Shown: positions 33,945 to 40,430 of the stretch, piece by piece
How the letters are laid out: the number at the start of each line of letters is the position of its first letter
How positions within the stretch are numbered: position 1 is the first letter of the stretch
Source: Streptomyces iranensis
GTDB taxonomy: Bacteria; Actinomycetota; Actinomycetes; Streptomycetales; Streptomycetaceae
NCBI RefSeq assembly: GCF_017874715.1
Contig: NZ_JAGGLR010000020.1
Span: forward strand, 186,001-250,000
Direction of reading: 5' to 3'
Length of the DNA stretch: 64,000 nt
Translations under genes and position numbers: made by a program
Notes under the pieces: model-generated
Told to the model about the DNA's origin: nothing
The model's database searches: none
Seen by the model: only the letters and a program-made list of their open reading frames with translations

Positions 33945-33974
33945 CCCCGGTGTACGGCCACCCGTACACCGGGG
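33945..33974 (-). terminator. Terminator hairpin after the acyltransferase gene
   Basis: Perfect 13-bp inverted repeat (33945-33957 with 33962-33974; arm CCCCGGTGTACGG) with a 4-base loop, 15 bases beyond the stop of the minus-strand acyltransferase gene. The adjoining AT-rich stretch 33903-33940 is the likely promoter region of the 201-residue gene. Confidence 0.75.
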
Positions 33975-33989
33975 AACGTGTGTTCCTGG

Positions 33990-35240
33990 CTAGCGCGCGG
34001 CTTCCGGATAAAAGTCGCGCGGACGGCCCTTGCCGTCCTTGAGCTTCCCGAGCAGGCTCGCCGGGTACTCGATGGCCCAGTAGCTCACCGCGGCGGCGGC
34101 CACGGCCACCACCAGCACGATGACCACAGCCGACGGGAAGCCCGACTGGCCGTCGGGCGGCAGCAGCCCCGCGTTGTACAGGCCCAGCATGATCGGCTCA
34201 TGCCAGACGAAGAGGCTGTAGCTGGCGAGGCCGACACCGGTGAGCCAGCGGGCCGTGAGCCATGAGTGCCACCGCCCCTGCCGCCGCACATGGATGGTGC
34301 TGTACAGCAGCAGCATCCACAGCAGGGCGGACAGCGGATGGTAGAAGGTGGTGGGAAAGTCCTCCGCCTCCGTACCGGAGTAGGACAGCATGTACAGCCC
34401 TACGAGGGCGGCCGCCCGCAGCGGGATCGCCACCTTCGCGTCGAGCCGTCCGCGGTCGCCGAGGGCGATCATCGCCACGGCGAGGCCCATGCCCGCCGCG
34501 AACCCGCCGAAGCGGGCCTGCGGTCCGAAGTACACCGGCCATTCGGTGTGCGGGATATCCAGCCCGTAGCGGGCGACCGCGATCCAGATGAACGGACCGA
34601 TGTACAGCAGGGCACAGCCCACCGCGCACACCGCCACCCGGGAGGCCCTCCGGCGCAGCGGACGGCAGGCGCGGACGGCCAGCGGGCCGAGCCCCACCAG
34701 CGCCACATAGAACATGATTTCCAGTGACAACGACCAGGTGGGCCCGATGGTGTAGAAGATCTGCTCCTGGTCGAAGACCTGGGTGAAGGTGAGATGGTGC
34801 AGCAGATCGGACCACTCGCCGGGCAGCGTGGGGTTGCGGGTGGCCCAGACGAACGTCACCGCCAGGAAGTACAGCGGGACGATCCGGATGGCCCGCCGGA
34901 AGAGGAAGACCCGGCCGGGCCGGGTCGAGCCCCCCTCGATGGCCGCCCGTGCGTAGGACAGTGTCAGCAGATACGCGGACAGCACGAAGAAGAGGTCGAT
35001 GACCTCCAGCGACACCAGAGCGTTCGCGTACCGGTTGGGCACCGGTGAGTGGGCGCCGTCCCGGTCGTAGGTGTAGTACTGCTGCCAGACGTGGAAGACG
35101 ACGGTGAGGAGCGCCGCCATTCCCCGCAGGCCCTGGATCTCCTGGCTCATCCGGTTCCGCGAGGGCGCGCCCTTGGCGGGTGTGCCGTTGACCGCCCGGG
35201 GTGCGGTGGTGGGCGCGATGGCCGTGGACACCGTGCTCAT
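33990..35240 (-). CDS. Acyltransferase-3 family membrane O-acyltransferase (OafA-like)
   Basis: The 416-residue polytopic protein has the family opening QEIQGLRGMAALLTVVFHVW (catalytic-type His in VFHVW), LFFVLSAYLLTLSYAR, the R-X10-H-like FLFRRAIRIVPLYFL region, TWSLSLEIMFYV and about ten helices. Such enzymes move acetyl or other acyl groups across the membrane onto surface polysaccharides. It starts in the ATGA overlap with the upstream glycan synthase gene, so it probably decorates that enzyme's product. Confidence 0.9.
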   Translation of the reverse strand: MSTVSTAIAPTTAPRAVNGTPAKGAPSRNRMSQEIQGLRGMAALLTVVFHVWQQYYTYDRDGAHSPVPNRYANALVSLEVIDLFFVLSAYLLTLSYARAAIEGGSTRPGRVFLFRRAIRIVPLYFLAVTFVWATRNPTLPGEWSDLLHHLTFTQVFDQEQIFYTIGPTWSLSLEIMFYVALVGLGPLAVRACRPLRRRASRVAVCAVGCALLYIGPFIWIAVARYGLDIPHTEWPVYFGPQARFGGFAAGMGLAVAMIALGDRGRLDAKVAIPLRAAALVGLYMLSYSGTEAEDFPTTFYHPLSALLWMLLLYSTIHVRRQGRWHSWLTARWLTGVGLASYSLFVWHEPIMLGLYNAGLLPPDGQSGFPSAVVIVLVVAVAAAAVSYWAIEYPASLLGKLKDGKGRPRDFYPEAAR

Positions 35241-37576
35241 GTCCGCTTCACCGCCTTGTCACCGGGGCGCGGAGTGACCCGCCACTGGCGGTCCCGCAGC
35301 AGCTCCTTGAGGAGCGACTGACGGGCCACGATGTTCTTGAAGTGGCTGTAGAAGACGGTGGACACCAGCAGATACCGCCAGAACCACGCCTTGCGGCGGC
35401 GCAGTTCGGGCACCGCGAGCCGCCACGCGAACAGCGCCTGCACCAGCCCGGCGGACAGCGTGAACAGGGTGGCCAGCAGGCAGACCGGCACCGCCCAGTC
35501 GAGATGGTCCACTCCCCCGGCGCGCCACGCCGAGTACAGCAGCACGGGCAGGATCTGCAGGGTCAGCCACGGCTGGATCTCCCGCCACCCCAGCAGCACC
35601 AGCAGCCCCGCCTTCTGGCGGGTGGTGAAGGCCGGGGAACGCAAGCCCCGCCACAGGTACTTCAGCGACACCTGGAGCCAGCCCTGGGCCCAGCGCGACC
35701 GCTGGTTCCACAGCGCCTTGAGGGTGGTGGGCGCCAGCTCGCGCGAGATGAGCGTGCGGTCGGTGGCGATCCGGGCGCCCTCGTGCAGGGCGCGCATCGT
35801 GGAGTCGATGTCCTCGGTGAGCATCGTGCCGTGCATCCGGGTCCGGGCGAGCAGATCGGTGCGCCAGAAGCCGTTGGAGCCGCCGAAGACACCGAAGGTG
35901 TAGAGCCGGGTCCGGCCGGGGTGGCTGACCGCGTAGATGGCCTCGAACTCCACGCCCACCAGCTTGGAGACCCAGGAGCTCTCGCCATTGCGGATCACGC
36001 AGTGGCCCTGGACCACGTCGTAGCCGCCTGAGAGCCAGTGCCAGGCGTGCTGGAAGGCGTCCGGCACCGGATGGTGGTCCGCGTCGAAGATGCCGACGAA
36101 CTCACCGCGCACCCGGGTGACCGCGGCGTTGACGTTCTGCGCCTTGGAGGTGCTGCCCGCCACCGGCATCAGCACCAGCCGCGGATCGCGGCGGGCCATA
36201 TCCCGCAGGGTCTCCTCGACGGGCATGGGGTGCGGCGTGTTGTACGCGAGCACGATCTCCAGCTCGTTGGGGTAGTCCAGGCGCAGGAAGGACTCGATGG
36301 TGTCGACGATGGTCGCGGCCTCATTGGGCAGATACGCGGCGATGACGGCGCTGGCCGGTGGATACGGCTGCGCCGGGCGTTCGGGCCGGGGTTTGGCGTC
36401 GAGCGAGAAGAGGCACTCCAGCACGATCAGCACGGCCGAGAGCACCAGACCGGACACCACGACCCAGTACGCGGCCGAGCCGACGTCCCAGCCCAGTTCG
36501 TACATCTGCTGGTAGAAGACGAACGGGATGCCCACTCCGAAGAGGAGCACCAGGACGGGCGAGAGCGCCGACAGCAGGGTGCGGAGCGCGGTGGCGAGGG
36601 TACGGCGGCTGCGCCGGTGGGTGCCGCGCATCCACGCCGCGTACTTGACCGGCCGCAGATCCCGGTGGCAGATCGACTCCTCGACCGCGTTCCGGGCGTT
36701 GGCGACGGCCTGGGCGCGGTCCGCGCAGTCGGCCAGCGGGGTCCATCCGATCGCCGGGGTCAGCCGCACGTTCTCATCGGCGACCACGAAGCGGGTCCCG
36801 GCCACGGCGTTGGCGAAGTTCTGCAGTTCGCGGCGCGCGGTGTCCTCGTCCACACCGGGCATCAGCATCAGCAGATGGCCTTCGTCGTCCCAGCCGAGCC
36901 GGTCGCAGACGCCGCCCAGCTTCTCGGCGACTCCCGCGAGACGTTCGGCGACCTCACGGCGCACCCGCGGCCCCAGCCGGGCCTCGAGGGCGGCGCTCTC
37001 GGCCACGCCCACCATGGCGACGACGCCACCGGTGCGGCTGTCGTCGACCCGCTTGAGCTCCCGGTCGAGCTCACCCAGGAAGTGGGGCTGGGAGTACAGG
37101 CCGGTGCGCGGGTCGAGCAGCAGGTTCTCGACGGGGACCGGGACCCGGCGCAGCTTGGCCTCGATGCGGGCGGAGAGCTCGACCGGGTCGGAGGTCTCCG
37201 CCACACAGTCGTCGGCGCCGCCGCGCAGCATGTCGGCGACACCGGTGGGACCGGGGTCGGAGGTGACCATCAGCAGGGGGAGCGCCCGTCCCGCGGGGAC
37301 GGCGCGGACCTCGCGTATCAGGTCCAGTCCGTCGTCGGCGTCGTCCAGGGCGACGATCGCGTCCGGCGGGGAGTGCCGCATCTGTCGGCTGACATCGCCG
37401 GGCTCCGCATGGCTCACCTCATGCCCGGTGGAGACGAGTGTCCGTGTCAGCCGGTCGAGCCTGGGGCCCGGTTCGCCAACCGCCAGCACGTGCCCGCTCG
37501 GTCCCGCCACGCCGCCGCGAGCGGCGGGCACGGGTTGCTGGGGTTCGCGTGATCGTGGGTGGTGCGAAGTAAGCAC
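35237..37576 (-). CDS. Receiver/degenerate-GGDEF/GT2 glycan synthase fusion
   Basis: The 779-residue protein has three parts. Residues ~28-145 form a receiver-like fold (VALDDADDG, MVTSDPGP), but the usual Lys before the last helix is missing. Residues ~150-315 resemble a GGDEF domain (DPRTGLYSQPHFLGELDREL), with the signature replaced by RLGWDDEGHLL, so cyclase activity is unlikely. After two helices (~330-388) comes a GT2 polysaccharide synthase: IAAYLPNEAATI, FDADHHP (DxD about 497), TEDIDS (~586), QRSRWAQGW (~622), then C-terminal helices. This is the architecture of processive synthases such as BcsA/HAS. It is translationally coupled to an acyltransferase. Polymer unknown. Confidence 0.9.
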   Translation of the reverse strand: MLTSHHPRSREPQQPVPAARGGVAGPSGHVLAVGEPGPRLDRLTRTLVSTGHEVSHAEPGDVSRQMRHSPPDAIVALDDADDGLDLIREVRAVPAGRALPLLMVTSDPGPTGVADMLRGGADDCVAETSDPVELSARIEAKLRRVPVPVENLLLDPRTGLYSQPHFLGELDRELKRVDDSRTGGVVAMVGVAESAALEARLGPRVRREVAERLAGVAEKLGGVCDRLGWDDEGHLLMLMPGVDEDTARRELQNFANAVAGTRFVVADENVRLTPAIGWTPLADCADRAQAVANARNAVEESICHRDLRPVKYAAWMRGTHRRSRRTLATALRTLLSALSPVLVLLFGVGIPFVFYQQMYELGWDVGSAAYWVVVSGLVLSAVLIVLECLFSLDAKPRPERPAQPYPPASAVIAAYLPNEAATIVDTIESFLRLDYPNELEIVLAYNTPHPMPVEETLRDMARRDPRLVLMPVAGSTSKAQNVNAAVTRVRGEFVGIFDADHHPVPDAFQHAWHWLSGGYDVVQGHCVIRNGESSWVSKLVGVEFEAIYAVSHPGRTRLYTFGVFGGSNGFWRTDLLARTRMHGTMLTEDIDSTMRALHEGARIATDRTLISRELAPTTLKALWNQRSRWAQGWLQVSLKYLWRGLRSPAFTTRQKAGLLVLLGWREIQPWLTLQILPVLLYSAWRAGGVDHLDWAVPVCLLATLFTLSAGLVQALFAWRLAVPELRRRKAWFWRYLLVSTVFYSHFKNIVARQSLLKELLRDRQWRVTPRPGDKAVKRT

Positions 37577-37646
37577 CTGAGGGGTTCCTTTCGTGGGGGG
37601 TGCGTCACCGAACGGGCCGTGGGCACGCGGACGTTCCGGCCGGGGT

Positions 37647-37734
37647 CATGACAGACCGCGTGGCCATACAGACCACATGGCCATGACAGACGCGTGGTCA
37701 TGACAGGCCACGTGGCCATGGCAGACCACGTGAC
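37647..37734. repeat. Five tandem imperfect 17-18 bp repeats with CACGTG-type cores
   Basis: Units start at 37647, 37665, 37682, 37699 and 37717; consensus CATGACAGACCACGTGGC. Each unit contains a near-palindromic core; the fourth gives a perfect GGCCACGTGGCC (37706-37717). They lie 70-160 bp upstream of the synthase start. Regular spacing and conserved cores suggest cooperative binding by a regulator rather than slippage alone. Confidence 0.75.
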
Positions 37735-37836
37735 CCGCAGGCATGTGCACAGGTGCGGGCGCCTACGGGCAGGCCGGAGGACGGCGTCGCCGGGAAGGCC
37801 GGGGCGATCCGCCGTTCGGTGAGTGGTGAGAGGCGG

Positions 37837-37953
37837 CTACGCCGCGACCGTGTCCGATCCGCGCGGGGAGAGGTGAGATCTCCGGCGGGGTCTCGGACAG
37901 ACGGGCACGACGGCGGCGGGGATCACGCGGGCGTGCTCCAGCGAATTGCGCAT
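37837..37953 (-). CDS. Possible 38-residue peptide (weak)
   Basis: ATG 37953 opens a short frame (MRNSLEHARVIPAAVVPVC, then a basic Pro/Arg/Ser tail ending SDTVAA). It lies upstream of and on the same strand as the glycan synthase gene and could be a leader peptide. A GGGA stands close upstream. No homologue or structure is recognised; it may be chance. Confidence 0.25.
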   Translation of the reverse strand: MRNSLEHARVIPAAVVPVCPRPRRRSHLSPRGSDTVAA

Positions 37954-38084
37954 TAGGTCCCATCCTGTTCGGATCGTGGGGGGCGGACCGAACATCACCA
38001 GTGCGGGGCGACCGATCTTTTGGGCTGACCGGTCGGAATCCCCAGTCTCATCGATCACTACGGAACCACACAACACATCGAAGT

Positions 38085-38112
38085 AACACTCTCATTAACC
38101 GATGAGAGAGTT
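38085..38112. promoter_or_regulatory. Candidate operator upstream of the flavin monooxygenase
   Basis: AAC-a-CTCTCAT-taaccg-ATGAGAG-a-GTT: seven perfect inner pairs and three outer pairs, 10 of 11 positions symmetrical, in a locally AT-rich stretch about 190-215 bp before the gene. The form suits TetR or MarR-type repressors, but none is encoded next to it. Confidence 0.45.
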
Positions 38113-38301
38113 CCGTTCGCCCACCGATCGACCCCGGCCACGCCCAACTCCCCCGCGACACCGGGGTGTCGGAGCCCTGTCGGTACCGCGTCGGCGTGTC
38201 ATCGACCCGGTGTCGGTGCCGCGTCGGTGCGGTGTCGGCGGCTCCGGCCAGTCTTTTTCGAGGCACCACATTCGGTGGTTGAATTCGGAAGGGACAACAC
38301 C

Positions 38302-39483
38302 ATGCGGAATGCACGGGTTCTGATTTCCGGGGCCAGTATCGCCGGGCCCGCGCTCGCCCACTGGCTGGATCGTTACGGCTTCCAGGTCACCGTCGTGGAG
38401 CGCGCCGCGCGGCCGCGGCCAGGCGGGCAGGCGATCGACGTACGGGGCCCGGCGCTCGAGGTGTGCGAGCGGATGGGCGTACTGGAGGAGATCCGGGCGC
38501 GCCGCACCGGGCTGCGCGGCATGTCGATGGTCGACGACGACGGAAAGGAGTTGTTCAGCACCACCGAGCGGACCGCGAGTGGCGGGGATCTCAACAGCTC
38601 CGACATCGAGATCCTGCGGGACGATCTGTCCTCGGTGCTGATGGCCGCGGGCGGCGACGGGATCGAGTATCTCTTCAACGATTCGATCGCCTCGCTCGTC
38701 CAGGGGCCCGACGAGGTGGCGGTCACCTTCCACCGGGGCGGTGCGCGCGCCTTCGACATCGTGGTGGCGGCCGACGGGGTGCACTCCTCCACCCGGGCGC
38801 TGGTCTTCGGCCCGGAGGAGGACTTCCTCCGCCATCTGGGGGGCTATCTGGGCGTGTGGACGGTGCCGAACTATCTGGGCCTCGACCGCTGGGAGGTCAT
38901 TTACCAGATGGCCGGGGACGTCTGGGACGGCATGATGATGAGTGTCCGCGACAACGCCGAGGCCCGGGTCTACATCGGTGTCGACTCCGAGGAACCGCCC
39001 GCCACGTTCCTCGGCTCCCGGTCCGTCTCGGAGCAGAAGCAGCTGGTGGCGGAGCGGTACCGGCACGCGCGCTGGGAGATGCCACGGCTGCTGGAGTACA
39101 TGTGGGGGGCGCCGGACTTCCACTTCGACGCGACGGCCCAGATCCACATGGACTCCTGGTCCCGTGGCCGGGTGGCCCTGGTCGGCGACGCCGGATACTG
39201 CGGCTCGCCGGCGTCCGGGCAGAGCACCAGCGTGGCCGTGGTCGGCGCCTATGTACTGGCGGGCGAGCTCAAGGCCGCGGGCGGCGACCACACCGCGGCC
39301 TTCGCCGCCTACGAGCACGAGCTGCGGGGCTATGTGGCGGCCAACCAGCAGCTCGCGCTGGACAACATGGCCCGGAAGCAGGCGCAGGACGCAGCGGCCG
39401 GGCAGGAGCCCGACACCAACCCGACCAATATCGACGACAGCTTCTACGAGGTGGTCAACTCCTACGCCCTCAAGGACTACTGA
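38302..39483 (+). CDS. FAD-dependent aromatic monooxygenase (TetX/PgaE-like)
   Basis: ATG 38302 follows GGAAGGGA (38287-38294). The 393-residue enzyme shows the FAD dinucleotide motif (VLISGASIAGPALAHWLDRYG), the DG motif (VAADGVHSSTR) and the GD motif (GRVALVGDAGYCGSPASGQ). These are the three fingerprints of class A flavoprotein monooxygenases, which hydroxylate aromatic or polyketide substrates using NAD(P)H and O2 in the cytoplasm. There are no clustered tailoring or resistance genes nearby, so its role (xenobiotic inactivation or metabolism) is open. Confidence 0.9.
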   Translation: MRNARVLISGASIAGPALAHWLDRYGFQVTVVERAARPRPGGQAIDVRGPALEVCERMGVLEEIRARRTGLRGMSMVDDDGKELFSTTERTASGGDLNSSDIEILRDDLSSVLMAAGGDGIEYLFNDSIASLVQGPDEVAVTFHRGGARAFDIVVAADGVHSSTRALVFGPEEDFLRHLGGYLGVWTVPNYLGLDRWEVIYQMAGDVWDGMMMSVRDNAEARVYIGVDSEEPPATFLGSRSVSEQKQLVAERYRHARWEMPRLLEYMWGAPDFHFDATAQIHMDSWSRGRVALVGDAGYCGSPASGQSTSVAVVGAYVLAGELKAAGGDHTAAFAAYEHELRGYVAANQQLALDNMARKQAQDAAAGQEPDTNPTNIDDSFYEVVNSYALKDY

Positions 39484-39486
39484 CCC

Positions 39487-39566
39487 GGCCCGGCGCCGTG
39501 GCCGGGCCATGAGCCGGAGCCGGGCCGAGAGCGGGAGCCGTGGCCGGGTCAGCATCCGTGGCCGGG
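39487..39566. repeat. Weak hairpin and three copies of CCGTGGCCGGG between convergent genes
   Basis: CCGTGGCCGGG occurs at 39496-39506, 39538-39548 and 39556-39566. The first lies in an 8-bp stem (39487-39494 with 39501-39508, GGCCCGGC/GCCGGGCC) that may be the monooxygenase terminator. The last copy abuts the permease stop codon. Confidence 0.6.
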
Positions 39567-40430
39567 CTAGGACACCACGTCCTTGCGGCCGAAGCCGCGG
39601 AAGGCGAACGCGACGAGCACCAGGGCGTACGCGACGGACACCGAGACGCCCTTCACCATTCCGCCCCACTCCATATGGGGCTGGAGTGCGTCCGCCCACG
39701 CGAACTGCCAGTGCGCGGGCAGGAAGTCGCGCCAGGAGCCGAGCGCCGTGACCGCGTCCAGCACATTGCCCACGATGGTGAGCCCCACCGCCCCGCCCAC
39801 CGCGCCCAGCGGCGCGTCCGTGACGGTCGAGAGCCAGAATGCCAGGGCGGCCGTGACCAGCTGGGACAGGAAGATGTACAGCACCACCAGGGCCAGCCGG
39901 ACGAGGGCGTCCCCGACCGGCAGCTCGCCGCCCGTGGGCATCCGCAGCGGCCCCCAGCCGTACGCCACGGTGCCCACCGCGAGCGCGACCAGCGGCAGCA
40001 GCACCATGGCGGCCGCGCTGAACACCAGGGCCACCGTCAGCTTGCTCACCAGCAGCCTGGCCCGGGGCACGGGCGCGGCCAGCAGATAGCGCAGCGAGGA
40101 CCAGCTGGCCTCTGAGGCCACGGTGTCGCCGCAGAACAGCGCGACCGGCACCACCAGCAGAAAGGCGGCCGAGACGAACAGCGCGGTGGCGGCGAGATTG
40201 GCGCCGGAGGCGGTGGCCGTGGTCATCAGGGTGACCCGGTTCTCCCGCCCCTCGGGGGCGCCGCCGATGGCGAACGCGACCACGAGGACGACCGGCAGCA
40301 GGGCCAGCACCAGGCCCATCACCAGGGTCCGGCGACGGCGCAGCTGCCGTACGGCCTCGACCCGCAGCGGCAGGGTGTGGCCGGCCCGGTAGCCGGGCGC
40401 GACCTCGGTGACCTGCGAAAGGGAGCTCAC
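39567..40430 (-). CDS. ABC-2 type transporter permease
   Basis: The 287-residue protein has an N-terminal cytoplasmic stretch (LPLRVEAVRQLRRRRTL) and six hydrophobic helices (VMGLVLALLPVVLVVAFAI, TALFVSAAFLLVVPVALFCG and so on), with VASEASWSSLRYLLAAPVPR as the coupling-type segment after helix 2. This is the ABC-2 exporter layout. It starts in the ATGA overlap with the upstream hydrolase-ATPase fusion gene, so the two proteins should form one transporter. Substrate unknown; export of something processed by the fused hydrolase is a reasonable inference. Confidence 0.85.
   Translation of the reverse strand: MSSLSQVTEVAPGYRAGHTLPLRVEAVRQLRRRRTLVMGLVLALLPVVLVVAFAIGGAPEGRENRVTLMTTATASGANLAATALFVSAAFLLVVPVALFCGDTVASEASWSSLRYLLAAPVPRARLLVSKLTVALVFSAAAMVLLPLVALAVGTVAYGWGPLRMPTGGELPVGDALVRLALVVLYIFLSQLVTAALAFWLSTVTDAPLGAVGGAVGLTIVGNVLDAVTALGSWRDFLPAHWQFAWADALQPHMEWGGMVKGVSVSVAYALVLVAFAFRGFGRKDVVS

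Larger units (their letters stand above)
37577..38301. other. 725-bp intergenic region: repeat array, possible peptide gene, operator
   Basis: This gap separates the minus-strand glycan synthase from the plus-strand monooxygenase. It holds a five-copy tandem repeat (37647-37734), a weak 38-codon frame on the minus strand (37837-37953), an inverted repeat (38085-38112), and a two-copy 17-base direct repeat TGTCGGT(A/G)CCGCGTCGG (38178-38194 and 38211-38227). No larger gene is supported. Confidence 0.6.

Noticed and set aside
33990..37576. Identification as the mat aggregation locus
   Set aside because: The Streptomyces mat genes also involve a GT2-type synthase, but no fused deacetylase domain is visible here and the receiver/GGDEF region differs, so equivalence cannot be claimed.
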